A DNA stretch of 64,000 nucleotides from contig RQCP01000059.1 of assembly GCA_008668235.1 (NCBI GenBank), positions 1 to 64,000 on the forward strand, written 5' to 3'. Numbering within the stretch: the stretch's first letter is position 1; each line of letters opens with the position of its first letter. A program made the translations under genes and the position numbers. The notes under the pieces were generated by a model. The model saw nothing but the letters and a program-made list of their open reading frames with translations. It was not told the origin of the DNA and did not search any database. This DNA is from Collinsella aerofaciens. GTDB lineage: Bacteria > Actinomycetota > Coriobacteriia > Coriobacteriales > Coriobacteriaceae. Below, in pieces: positions 52,040 to 60,772 of the stretch.

Positions 52040-54790
52040 TTACTTGGCATCGGCCCAGGTTATGCCGGTGCTGGCTTCGGCGATTAGGGGGACGCGGAGG
52101 TCTACTACGTGCTCCATGACGTCGCGGACCATGGTGGTTAGGCGCTCGACTTCGTCGATGGGGCACTCAAAGTCCAGTTCGTCGTGCACTTGCAGGATCA
52201 TGTGGGCGGCAAAGCCTTCCTCTTCCAGGCGGCGGCTTACGCGGGCCATCGCGATCTTGATGATGTCGGCGGCGGTTCCCTGCATGGGATGGTTCATGGC
52301 CGTGCGCTCGCCAAAGCCGCGGAGTTGCGGGTTTTTGGCCTTGAGCTCCGGAATATGACGACGGCGGCCGTACATGGTCTCGGCGTAGCCCGTCTGCTTG
52401 GCGCGTGCCACCACGTTGTCGAGGAACATACGCACGCCCGGATAGGCCTCGTAGTAGCGGTCGATCATGTCGCGCGCCTCGGCCATCGAGATATGCAGCG
52501 ACTGCGACAGGCCGTAGGCCTGCTGACCATACACGATGCCAAAGTTCACGGCCTTGGCGCGACTGCGCAGGTCGGGCGTTACCTCGGACACCGGCACACC
52601 AAACACGCGCGCCGCCGTCTCGGCATGGAAGTCCTCGCCCTCGTTAAAGGCGCGCACCAAGTGCTCGTCACCCGAGAGATGCGCCAGCAGACGCAGCTCG
52701 ATCTGCGAGTAGTCCACCGCCAAAAAGACGCTTCCCTCGCCTGCCGAAAACGCCGTCTTGACGGTACGACCCAGCTCCGAGCGCGTCGGGATGTTCTGCA
52801 GGTTCGGGTCGCTCGAGGACAAACGCCCCGTTGCCGTGATGGTCTGGTTGTACGTAGTGTGTACGCGACCGTCACCACGGCGTAGCGGGCCCAGGGTGTC
52901 CAGATAGGTGGACTTGATCTTAGACTTCTCACGCCAGTCCAAGATCAGACGCACGATTTCGTGGTCACGCGCAAGATCGCTCAGCACCTTGGCGTTGGTC
53001 GAATAATAGCCGCGCTTAGTCTTCTTGAGGCCCTTGGTCGGAAGCCCCATCACATCAAAGAGCACATGCGACAGCTGCATGGGACTGCCAATATTAAAGG
53101 TCTCATCACCGGCAAGGTCGCGAATGCTTCGCTCGACCTCAGTGATCTGGGTCGCCAGGCCCTCGGACAGATTACGCAGGCGGTCGGGATCCACGAGCAT
53201 GCCCGCGCGCTCCATCTTGGCAAGCACCGGAACGAGCGGCATCTCGATGCCATCGAACACGTTGGCGGCATTCTCACGGGCCATGCACTCGCGCAACGGC
53301 GCCACGAGCGCCAGCGTCAGAGCCGCAGTACGGGCGGCAGGCGCCGGAGCGTCCTCACCAGCACCCTCTGCACCGCGCGCCGCAGGCAACGCCATCTGCA
53401 GATAGGTATCGGCCAGATATGCCTCATCGAACTCGGAGCGATCGGAATCCAGCAGATAGGCAGCGACCACGGTATCGAAGATACGCGTGGAATCGGCAGC
53501 GAGCGGATCCATGAGCTCGGGCTCAGAAGAATCGATGGGCGAAAGCTCGTGCAGCAGCGCTTTCGTATCCGGGCTCGCCACGCGGCCCTCCATAAACAGG
53601 CGCGCAAGCACGCCGGCGATCACACCGTGAGCGAAGTTGAAGCCCTCAACCTCAGCCGCCGCGCAGCTGTCGCCCTCCTCGAGCGCGAACAGGCCCTTGG
53701 ACGTCGCCAACCACAGCGTGCGCGTCAGTCCAAAGAGCGCGCCCTCTTCCTTGTCGTCGTCCACCACGGCGGCGACCCACTCGCCGGCATCAATCGCGCG
53801 GGAGACCTCAGCCGCAACGGCACCAAGCGCGTCAGCATCGCCGGCGGCTGCGCGAACCATCGCAGGTATCTCAAACACACTGGAGGCAGCAGCAGCCCCG
53901 CCCTCGCCGCCGATCAGCGCCAAGAAACGGTTCTGCATGGCGGTGATACCAAGCGTGCCCAGCGCCGCGGACACTTCGTCGGCAGAAAACGCCGGGAAGG
54001 ACGTTTCGTCAAAGTCGAGCTCGACGGGCGCATCGGTGCGAATGGTTGCGACCTTGCGGCTCAGCAGCGCATCGTCGATGTGCGCACGCAGGTTCTCGCC
54101 CATCTTGCCCTTGACCTCGTCGGCATGCGCGATGACCTCGTCCAAGCTGCCGTACTGTGCGATGAGCGCGCTCGCCTTTTTGGGGCCGATGCCCGGTACG
54201 CCGGGAATGTTGTCCGACGTATCGCCCTTTAGACCGTAAAAATCGGGCACGAGCGCCGGCGTAATGCCGTGATACAGGTCGTCCACGCTCTCGGGCGTCA
54301 TGATCGCCACGTCGGACAGGCCCTTGCGGGTCGAGACCACGTTGACGTGCTCGGTCACGAGTTGATACATGTCGCGGTCGCCGGTCACCAGCAGCATGTC
54401 GCAGCCGGCCTCTTCACCCAGGCGCGCCATGGTTCCCAGGATATCGTCGCCTTCCCAGCCCTCGGACTGCAGAATCGGCACGTTGAGCGCGGTGAGCAGC
54501 TCCTTAATCATCGGAAACTGCGCATGCAGATCGGGGTCCATGGGCGGGCGTTGCGCCTTATACTGCGGCAGCACCTCCATGCGCACGCGCGGTTTGCCCT
54601 TGTCAAACGCCACAACAACGCCGTCGGGGTTAAAGGCGTCAATCATCTTGAGAAACATGTTCAGAAAGCCAAAGATCGCGTTGGTGGGGCGCCCGTCCGG
54701 CGCATTCATGGTGGGCGGCACGGCGTGGAAGGCGCGGTGCATGAGCGAGTTGCCGTCGATAACGGCAAAGGTGCGGCGCTTGTCAGACAT
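52040..54790 (-). CDS. polA: DNA polymerase I
   Basis: 916 residues: N-terminal 5'-nuclease (FAVIDGNSLMHRAFHA, DYNIPGVPGIGPKKA-like GDTSDNIPGVPGIGPKKASA), a middle 3'-5' exonuclease-like domain, and the polymerase with motif A DYSQIELRLLAHLSGD, O-helix RSRAKAVNFGIVYG and motif C QVHDELDFE. The middle region lacks the DEDD exonuclease residues (no DTET-like motif), so proofreading is probably absent, as in several Gram-positives. It fills gaps in repair and removes primers. The start at 54790 has GAGG about eight bases upstream. Confidence 0.96.
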   Translation of the reverse strand: MSDKRRTFAVIDGNSLMHRAFHAVPPTMNAPDGRPTNAIFGFLNMFLKMIDAFNPDGVVVAFDKGKPRVRMEVLPQYKAQRPPMDPDLHAQFPMIKELLTALNVPILQSEGWEGDDILGTMARLGEEAGCDMLLVTGDRDMYQLVTEHVNVVSTRKGLSDVAIMTPESVDDLYHGITPALVPDFYGLKGDTSDNIPGVPGIGPKKASALIAQYGSLDEVIAHADEVKGKMGENLRAHIDDALLSRKVATIRTDAPVELDFDETSFPAFSADEVSAALGTLGITAMQNRFLALIGGEGGAAAASSVFEIPAMVRAAAGDADALGAVAAEVSRAIDAGEWVAAVVDDDKEEGALFGLTRTLWLATSKGLFALEEGDSCAAAEVEGFNFAHGVIAGVLARLFMEGRVASPDTKALLHELSPIDSSEPELMDPLAADSTRIFDTVVAAYLLDSDRSEFDEAYLADTYLQMALPAARGAEGAGEDAPAPAARTAALTLALVAPLRECMARENAANVFDGIEMPLVPVLAKMERAGMLVDPDRLRNLSEGLATQITEVERSIRDLAGDETFNIGSPMQLSHVLFDVMGLPTKGLKKTKRGYYSTNAKVLSDLARDHEIVRLILDWREKSKIKSTYLDTLGPLRRGDGRVHTTYNQTITATGRLSSSDPNLQNIPTRSELGRTVKTAFSAGEGSVFLAVDYSQIELRLLAHLSGDEHLVRAFNEGEDFHAETAARVFGVPVSEVTPDLRSRAKAVNFGIVYGQQAYGLSQSLHISMAEARDMIDRYYEAYPGVRMFLDNVVARAKQTGYAETMYGRRRHIPELKAKNPQLRGFGERTAMNHPMQGTAADIIKIAMARVSRRLEEEGFAAHMILQVHDELDFECPIDEVERLTTMVRDVMEHVVDLRVPLIAEASTGITWADAK

Positions 54791-54956
54791 ATTGAATACC
54801 TCGCTTTGGGCTGGGCACGGTTTGCTCACTCCAGTTTACACGCTCCCCGCCCCGCGGCCACCGCACATCAGGCTTCCCTGCCGCCGCGGGCCCGCGCGTG
54901 ATACGATGGCTCACGGTACATCAACCAGCACGATCGATCCGAAAGGAGCCTGCGTC

Positions 54957-56354
54957 ATGGAGCGTCCCTGCGCATGGAAAAAGTACACGCCACAGCAAAT
55001 CGAGGAGCTCGAGGAGCTTTGCCGCGGCTATAAGCAGTTTTTGAGCGAGAATAAGACCGAGCGCCTGTGCGTCAAGACCGGCATCAAGATGGCCGAGGAG
55101 GCGGGCTACGTCGACCTGGAAACCGTAATCGCCGAAGGCCGCGAGCTCAAGGCAGGCGACAAGGTGTATGCCGCTAACCACGGCAAGGACCTTATGCTCG
55201 TCAACCTGGGCACCGCCCCGCTCGAGCAGGGCTTTAACATCCTGGGCGCCCACGTGGACTCGCCGCGCCTGGACCTTAAGCAGAACCCCGCCTTCGAGGC
55301 CGGCGACATGGCTTATCTCGACACGCACTACTACGGCGGCGTCAAGAGCTACCACTGGGTGGCCTCCCCGCTTGCACTCGTGGGCGTCATCTGCAAAAAG
55401 GACGGCACCACCGTCGACATCAACATCGGTGACAAGGCGGACGACCCGGTCTTTACCATCTCCGACCTGCTGATCCACCTCTCGAGCGAGCAGATGTCCA
55501 AGCCCGCCAAGGATGCCGTCGACGCCGAAATCCTCGACGTGATCGTGGGAGGCCGTCCCGTCAAGTTTGATGAGGACGACAAGGACGCCCCCAAGGAGCC
55601 CGTCAAGCAGATGTTCCTGGACATCCTTAAGGAGCAGTATGACGTCGAGGAGGAGGATTTCCTCTCCGCCGAGATCGAGGTCGTGCCCGCCGGTCCCGCC
55701 CGCGACATGGGCCTCGACCGCTCCATGATTCTGGGCTATGGCCACGACGATCGCGTCTGCGCTTACCCCTCCATGCTTGCCCAGATCGACGTCGCAAACG
55801 TGAAGCGCACGAGCATCACGCTCATCGTCGACAAGGAGGAGATCGGCTCCGTAGGCGCCACCGGCATGACGAGCCGCTTCTTCGAGAACACCGTCGCCGA
55901 GATCATGATGCTCGCCGGCGAAGACAGCCCGCTGGCCCTGCGCCGCGCGCTCGCCCGTAGCCGCATGCTCTCCTCTGACGTGTCCGCCGGCTTTGATCCG
56001 GGCTACGCCGGCAAGTTCGAGACTAAAAACGCCGCCTTTATGGGTCGCGGTCTGTGCTTTAACAAGTACACGGGCAGCCGCGGCAAGGGCGGCTCCAACG
56101 ACGCCGACGCCGAGTATGTGGCCCTCGTCCGCGACATCATGGACGAGGCCGGCGTGGACTTCCAGACCTGCGAGCTCGGCCGCGTCAACGCTGGTGGCGG
56201 CGGCACCATCGCCTACATCATGGCCAAGTATGGCATGAACGTCATCGACTCCGGGGTTGCCGTCCTGTCCATGCACGCCCTGTGGGAGGTCGCCAACAAG
56301 GCCGACATCTACGAGGCCTACCGCGGCTACAAAGCCTTCCTCGAGCGCGCCTAA
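54957..56354 (+). CDS. M18 family aminopeptidase
   Basis: 465 residues of the aspartyl-aminopeptidase (M18) family. Metal-binding elements: ILGAHVDSPRLDLKQNP, the Glu pair in IVDKEEIGSVGATG, HDDRVCAYPSML and the C-terminal VAVLSMHALWEV. A two-zinc dodecameric cytosolic enzyme removing N-terminal residues from peptides (family knowledge). The real start is the ATG at 54957 with AAAGGAG eight bases upstream; the frame is open far into polA on the other strand, and that extension is spurious. It is divergent from polA. Confidence 0.92.
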   Translation: MERPCAWKKYTPQQIEELEELCRGYKQFLSENKTERLCVKTGIKMAEEAGYVDLETVIAEGRELKAGDKVYAANHGKDLMLVNLGTAPLEQGFNILGAHVDSPRLDLKQNPAFEAGDMAYLDTHYYGGVKSYHWVASPLALVGVICKKDGTTVDINIGDKADDPVFTISDLLIHLSSEQMSKPAKDAVDAEILDVIVGGRPVKFDEDDKDAPKEPVKQMFLDILKEQYDVEEEDFLSAEIEVVPAGPARDMGLDRSMILGYGHDDRVCAYPSMLAQIDVANVKRTSITLIVDKEEIGSVGATGMTSRFFENTVAEIMMLAGEDSPLALRRALARSRMLSSDVSAGFDPGYAGKFETKNAAFMGRGLCFNKYTGSRGKGGSNDADAEYVALVRDIMDEAGVDFQTCELGRVNAGGGGTIAYIMAKYGMNVIDSGVAVLSMHALWEVANKADIYEAYRGYKAFLERA

Positions 56355-56367
56355 CCCACCCTTCATC

Positions 56368-56435
56368 AGTTGCGGTGAAATACGGACTAAACTGGCCCAT
56401 AAACAGCCAAAACAGACCGTATTCCACCGCAACTT
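56368..56435. repeat. Palindromic repeat, family P copy 4
   Basis: Arms AGTTGCGGTGAAATACGGAC and GTATTCCACCGCAACTT around a centre of about 23 bases. It lies between the aminopeptidase and yaaA, 20 bases before the yaaA start, and is followed by TTTTTG, so it could end the upstream transcript. Confidence 0.8.
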
Positions 56436-56454
56436 TTTTGGCAGAGGAGAGCCC

Positions 56455-57264
56455 ATGCTGCAGGTCATCATTTCGCCCGCCAAGCAGATGCGCGCGGCCC
56501 AAGATGCTTTTGAAGTCCTGGGCATCCCACCCTTTGTGCGCGAGACGGCTCGCCTCCACCGCGCACTGCTAGATATCGAGCGGAATGAAGGCAGCGGCGG
56601 CCTGCAGGCGCTGTGGAACGTGAGTGACAAACTGCTGGGACCTTGCCTCAACACCCTGCATGAGTTCGGGCCCATCCTGAAAAGCGGCGATCTCGACAAT
56701 CCCGCACTCGCCCGTCACCTCTCCCCTGCCGCCATGTCCTATCACGGCATTCAATACCAGAGCATGGCACCCGAGGTGATGGATTCCGCGCAGCTCGCAT
56801 GGCTGCAAGACCATCTGTGGATCCTCTCCGGCCTCTACGGGTGCGTTCGTCCCTTTCATGCCGTCGAACCGTATCGGCTGGAGATGGGCGCGAAGCTTGT
56901 CGTCGACGGTGCCCGAGACCTCTACGCATTTTGGAGCGATAAGCTCGCGCGGGCTATCGCCCCGGCAGGTTCAAACACCACGATCGTCAACCTCGCCAGC
57001 GTAGAGTATGCCAAAGCCGTTCTGCCCCACCTCGCGGGCGACGCCACAGCCGTCACGTGCCTCTTTGGCGAGGGTATCCGCAACGGGAAGCCCATCCAAC
57101 GGTCGACCGCCAGCAAAAAGGCGCGCGGCTCCATGGTGCGGTGGATGGCAGAAAACAAGCTCGAGGATGCAAGCGAACTTACCGCATTCAACATCGGCTA
57201 TCGCCACGTCCCCGAGCTCTCATACCTAGGCACCCTCATGTTCATCAACGAACAGATGCTCTAG
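56455..57264 (+). CDS. yaaA: Peroxide stress protein YaaA (DUF328)
   Basis: 269 residues of the YaaA family: MLQVIISPAKQM at the start, the central ILSGLYGCVRPFHAVEPYRL with conserved Arg and Glu, and TCLFGEGIRNGKPIQRS near the end. YaaA lowers free iron and DNA damage under peroxide stress in E. coli. The ATG at 56455 has AGAGGAG about four bases upstream. It is flanked by family P palindromes on both sides. Confidence 0.92.
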   Translation: MLQVIISPAKQMRAAQDAFEVLGIPPFVRETARLHRALLDIERNEGSGGLQALWNVSDKLLGPCLNTLHEFGPILKSGDLDNPALARHLSPAAMSYHGIQYQSMAPEVMDSAQLAWLQDHLWILSGLYGCVRPFHAVEPYRLEMGAKLVVDGARDLYAFWSDKLARAIAPAGSNTTIVNLASVEYAKAVLPHLAGDATAVTCLFGEGIRNGKPIQRSTASKKARGSMVRWMAENKLEDASELTAFNIGYRHVPELSYLGTLMFINEQML

Positions 57265-57303
57265 AGCCGGCACCCAACACTGACCCGCTCAGCCTTCTCT
57301 ATA

Positions 57304-57374
57304 TAACTTGCGGTGGAATAATTCCTATTTGAGCCTTTTTCGCACAATCAGGAACTATTCCACCGCAACTTTTA
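57304..57374. repeat. Palindromic repeat, family P copy 5
   Basis: Arms ATAACTTGCGGTGGAATAAT and ATTCCACCGCAACTT. The inner segment TAATTCC pairs with GGAACTA on the other arm, a divergent but still mostly paired version of the family. It lies between the convergent yaaA and the membrane-anchored protein gene. Confidence 0.75.
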
Positions 57375-57398
57375 TGAATTGGCTGCTAGGCTCGACAC

Positions 57399-57920
57399 CT
57401 ATTCTGCTAGACCGTCGGCCTTTGCAATCCCGTTTGTCGAACCGTCCTGATAGACAATCTTGACGTGCTCGACCTCGGACACCGCAACACCCGACGGGGG
57501 CTCCAGGCGCCATTCCGTCAGCGCGATATCCATCGTCGTGGGCACATCCCCTTGATCTTTGAGCTTCACCGTCAACGTTTTGAACGTCGCATCATACGTC
57601 ACGCGTTCGATTTCCTCACCAGGAATAGACCCACCACTCAGCTGCAACTGCACAAACTCATCGCACGGGTACCAATAATCGCCCGGAACGGCGAGCGTAT
57701 TGGCATTACCGCCAGTACTCCTCACCGTCATAATCGGTAGGCTATCATCAGCCTCGAACTCCCATGCAGCGCCGCCGCGACCACCAAACGTCCAGATACA
57801 AAAGGCAATCACCAGCACGGCAAGCACCGCAAAACCGATCGCGACAAGGCCATGGTGCGCACGGCTTTCCTCGGCCGATACATCCCATTGCGTCTCTCGA
57901 TATAGATGCTTGTCTTCCAT
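57399..57920 (-). CDS. Membrane-anchored hypothetical protein
   Basis: 173 residues: a 25-residue N-terminal cytoplasmic part, one membrane segment (GLVAIGFAVLAVLVIAFCIW), then an extracytoplasmic domain of about 125 residues rich in beta-prone stretches. No domain is recognised. The ATG at 57920 has GAGGAGG about seven bases upstream; the frame is open much further upstream through thiC but that is spurious. It diverges from the thiC riboswitch. Confidence 0.75.
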   Translation of the reverse strand: MEDKHLYRETQWDVSAEESRAHHGLVAIGFAVLAVLVIAFCIWTFGGRGGAAWEFEADDSLPIMTVRSTGGNANTLAVPGDYWYPCDEFVQLQLSGGSIPGEEIERVTYDATFKTLTVKLKDQGDVPTTMDIALTEWRLEPPSGVAVSEVEHVKIVYQDGSTNGIAKADGLAE

Positions 57921-57992
57921 GTTCGCCTCCTCACAGGCACGCTCGTTAGGCCAATCGTACCCATTCGAGCTATACTTGAGCCCATTACATAA

Positions 57993-58083
57993 ACGGGGGG
58001 CTTGCAGGACAAGACGGCAGGCTGAGATTGGGCGCGCCCGCCCTGACCCGCAAACCTGATATGGGTAATGCCAACGAAGGGAG
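57993..58083 (+). promoter_or_regulatory. TPP riboswitch (THI element)
   Basis: ACGGGGGGCTTGC opens the element; GGCTGAGATTGGGC is the invariant CUGAGA side, and the 3' part ACCTGATATGGGTAATGCC, then GAAGGGAG, matches the second conserved block. It sits immediately before thiC and should shut the gene off when thiamine pyrophosphate is bound. GAAGGGAG may double as the ribosome site. Confidence 0.95.
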
Positions 58084-58091
58084 CCGTGCCA

Positions 58092-59426
58092 ATGAGCACA
58101 CAGACCGAGCCCAAGCTCGTCACGCAAATCGACTTCGCCCGCGCCGGGCAGATCACACCGCAGATGAAGGAGGTCGCCGAGCGCGAGCATCGCGACCCCG
58201 AGTACATCCGCGAGCGCGTGGCCGACGGCCGCATCGCCATTCCTGCCAACATCGTGCACATCAAAAAAGGCATGCGCGCCTTTGGCGTCGGTGAGGGCCT
58301 GTCCACCAAGGTCAACGTGAACTTGGGCATCTCGGGCGACAAGGCCGATGCCGCCGAGGAATGGAAGAAGGTCAAGATCGCCGAGGACTTTGGCGCCGAC
58401 GCCATCATGGACCTCTCCAACTCGGGCAAGACGCGCCAGTTCCGCCAGCAGCTCATCGACGAGACGCCGCTCATGGTAGGTACCGTCCCCATGTACGACG
58501 CCATCGGCTACATGGAAAAGCCGCTGGTCAAGCTTACCAAGGACGACCTGTTCGAGGTCGTGCGCGCGCACGCCGAGGACGGCGTGGACTTTATGACCAT
58601 CCACTGCGGCATCAACAAGTCGGTCACAAAGACCTTTAAGGAGACCGGCCGCCTCATGAACATCGTGAGCCGCGGCGGCTCGCTGCTGTTTGGCTGGATG
58701 GAGGTCACCGGTAACGAGAACCCGTTCTATGAGTTCTACGACGAGTTGCTCGAGATTTGCCACGAGTACGACGTGACGATTTCGCTCGGCGACTCCTGTC
58801 GCCCGGGCTGCCTCTACGACTCCAACGACGCCACCGAGACCGCCGAGATGATCGAGCTGGGCAAGCTGTGCAAGCGCGCATGGGCCGCCGGCGTCCAGGT
58901 TATGGTCGAGGGTCCGGGCCACATGGCGCTCGACGAGATCGCCGCCAACATGAAACTGCAGAAGCGCCTGTGCCACAACGCCCCGTTCTATGTGCTCGGG
59001 CCGCTGGTGACCGATATCGGCGTGGGCTACGACCACATCACCGCTGCCATCGGCGGCGCTATCTCCGCCAGCTCCGGCGCCGACTTCCTGTGCTACGTGA
59101 CGCCGGCCGAGCACTTGTGCCTGCCCAACGCCCAGGACGTGCTCGACGGCCTCATGGCCACCAAGATTGCCGCACACGCCGCCGACATCGCCAAAAAGGT
59201 GCCCCACGCCCGCGACATGGACGACAAGATGGGCCAGGCACGCCGCAAGCTCGACTGGGACGCCATGTGGAAGTGCGCGCTCGACCCGGTTACGGGCAAG
59301 AAGCGCTACGAGAAGTCCCCCGCCGCCACCGAGGGCACTTGCACCATGTGTGGCAAGATGTGCGCCGTCCGCACCGTCAACAAGATCTTCGAGGGCACCA
59401 CGATCGACCTCGGCATGGAGGACTAA
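58092..59426 (+). CDS. thiC: Phosphomethylpyrimidine synthase ThiC
   Basis: 444 residues. A radical-SAM enzyme that turns aminoimidazole ribotide into HMP phosphate. Seen: VNVNLGISGDKAD, DLSNSGKTRQFRQQL, MVEGPGHMALDEIAANM, LCYVTPAEHLCLPNAQDV and the C-terminal Fe-S motif CTMCGKMCAVR (CxxCxxxxC). The length is that of the shorter ThiC group common in anaerobes. Start: ATG at 58092 preceded by the riboswitch's AAGGGAG; an ATG at 58068 would begin inside the riboswitch. thiD follows, separated by about 180 bases and a hairpin. Confidence 0.96.
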   Translation: MSTQTEPKLVTQIDFARAGQITPQMKEVAEREHRDPEYIRERVADGRIAIPANIVHIKKGMRAFGVGEGLSTKVNVNLGISGDKADAAEEWKKVKIAEDFGADAIMDLSNSGKTRQFRQQLIDETPLMVGTVPMYDAIGYMEKPLVKLTKDDLFEVVRAHAEDGVDFMTIHCGINKSVTKTFKETGRLMNIVSRGGSLLFGWMEVTGNENPFYEFYDELLEICHEYDVTISLGDSCRPGCLYDSNDATETAEMIELGKLCKRAWAAGVQVMVEGPGHMALDEIAANMKLQKRLCHNAPFYVLGPLVTDIGVGYDHITAAIGGAISASSGADFLCYVTPAEHLCLPNAQDVLDGLMATKIAAHAADIAKKVPHARDMDDKMGQARRKLDWDAMWKCALDPVTGKKRYEKSPAATEGTCTMCGKMCAVRTVNKIFEGTTIDLGMED

Positions 59427-59521
59427 CCCTGTCGCCGCGGCCGCTTCTGGCGGCGAGCTGGTGCCTGTCAATTGTTGACTTGTGAACATTTACTTACACT
59501 TGCGTAGAGATTGCATCGCCC

Positions 59522-59551
59522 GCCCGGGTTCGGCATAGAGTCGGCCCGGGC
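59522..59551 (+). terminator. Hairpin after thiC
   Basis: Stem GCCCGGG/CCCGGGC with a 16-base loop, followed by ATCTTTATA, about 95 bases after the thiC stop and 60 before thiD. A weak terminator, so thiC and thiD may be partly uncoupled. Confidence 0.5.
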
Positions 59552-59608
59552 ATCTTTATAATGCTGGCTTAAAGACCCATTTGATTCCGACCGAACAAGG
59601 GAGCGAAC

Positions 59609-60439
59609 ATGGATCGTAGTAAGGTACCTGCCGTCCTGTCCATCGCGGGATCCGATTCCAGCGGTGGCGCCGGCATTCAGGCCGACATCAAGACCATCAC
59701 GGCGCACCGCCTGTATGCCGAGACGGCCATCACCGCCATCACAGCGCAAAACACCCTGGGCGTTACCGCCGTGCAGGATATCTCGCCAGATATCGTAGCC
59801 GCGCAAATTGACGCCGTTTTTGACGATATCCGCCCCAGCGCCGTCAAGATCGGCATGGTTTCTTCTGTCGAGATTATCGAAGTCATCGCCGACCGCTTGA
59901 GCGCCTGGAACGCAACGAACGTGGTCGTCGACCCCGTCATGGTCGCCACCTCGGGCGCGCGGCTGATTGCCGAAGATGCCGCCGAGGCGCTCACCCGCCG
60001 CCTGTTCCCGCTAGCGACGGTTATCACGCCCAATATTCCCGAGGCCATGGCACTGCTCGACTATGAGGTCGACTCCGAGCGCACGCAGCAAAATGCTGCC
60101 ATGCTCCTCACCCGCCGCTTTGGTTGCGCATCCCTCGTTAAGGGTGGGCATCTTGTCAACGAGGCCAACGATGTACTGGCCGAACCCGCGCCACTCGATG
60201 ACGAGGGCAACCATCTGGGAGATCCACTCACCACGTGGTTCCGCCACAAGCGCATCGAGACCGACAACACGCACGGCACCGGATGCACGCTCTCGTCCGC
60301 CATCGCCTGCGCGCTGGCTCAGGGCATGGATCTTGCCGACGCCGTCAACGCCGGCAAGGCCTACCTAACCGGCGCTCTGGCCGCCGGCTTTGACATGGGC
60401 AAAGGCTCCGGCCCCGTCAACCACATGTGGCAGTATTAA
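59609..60439 (+). CDS. thiD: Hydroxymethylpyrimidine/phosphomethylpyrimidine kinase ThiD
   Basis: 276 residues of the ribokinase fold: VLSIAGSDSSGGAGIQADIK at the N-terminus, VKIGMVSS, VVVDPVMVATSGARLI, NIPEAMALL and the catalytic-Asp region DNTHGTGCTLSSAIACAL. It phosphorylates HMP and HMP-P for thiamine synthesis. The ATG at 59609 has AAGGGAG about six bases upstream. thiE and other partners are not in the window. Confidence 0.95.
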   Translation: MDRSKVPAVLSIAGSDSSGGAGIQADIKTITAHRLYAETAITAITAQNTLGVTAVQDISPDIVAAQIDAVFDDIRPSAVKIGMVSSVEIIEVIADRLSAWNATNVVVDPVMVATSGARLIAEDAAEALTRRLFPLATVITPNIPEAMALLDYEVDSERTQQNAAMLLTRRFGCASLVKGGHLVNEANDVLAEPAPLDDEGNHLGDPLTTWFRHKRIETDNTHGTGCTLSSAIACALAQGMDLADAVNAGKAYLTGALAAGFDMGKGSGPVNHMWQY

Positions 60440-60455
60440 GATTCGCAGTCCAAAG

Positions 60456-60488
60456 CCACCGCAAAGGGGACAGGCACCTTTGCGGTGG
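60456..60488. repeat. Palindromic repeat, family Q copy 2
   Basis: Arms CCACCGCAAAGG and CCTTTGCGGTGG around a 9-base centre (GGACAGGCA). Compared with 14881-14915 the arm has ACCGC for ACCAC with the matching change opposite. It lies just after thiD. Confidence 0.65.
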
Positions 60489-60500
60489 TTCCCACAAACA

Positions 60501-60716
60501 TCTCGATCTGTAACAGTTAGAGTCCATTTTTCGGCCCACCTGTTACAAATCGAGACATCCAAATTCCATTGAGAAGATAATCTCGATGTGTAACATTAAC
60601 TCGGCAAAATCGACCCTAGATGTTACAGATCGAGACAAACGACCGATATCAACCTGAATAATCTCAATCTGTAACATCTAGCCCGTTTTCGGCCTTACAG
60701 CTGTTACAGATCAAGA
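60501..60716. repeat. Regular array of six alternating 15-bp repeats (period 40 bp)
   Basis: 15-bp units TCTCGATCTGTAACA and its complement alternate at 60501, 60541, 60581, 60621, 60662 and 60702; spacers are 25, 25, 25, 26 and 25 bases. Units vary at positions 5 and 8 only. Spacers 1, 3 and 5 (within inverted pairs) share a T-rich centre between C/G-rich flanks, while spacers 2 and 4 differ. There is no gene in the 330 bases between thiD and the SGNH hydrolase other than this array and the small palindrome before it. Confidence 0.8.
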
Positions 60717-60772
60717 CAAACCAACGAAACAAGCCGCCGCAAGGGGAACTTTTGTACTGGTTTGGGGCTGCA

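Noticed and set aside
60501..60716. CRISPR array
   Set aside because: Repeats are short (15 bp) and alternate in orientation, spacers are only 25 bp and partly similar to one another, and no cas genes are present.
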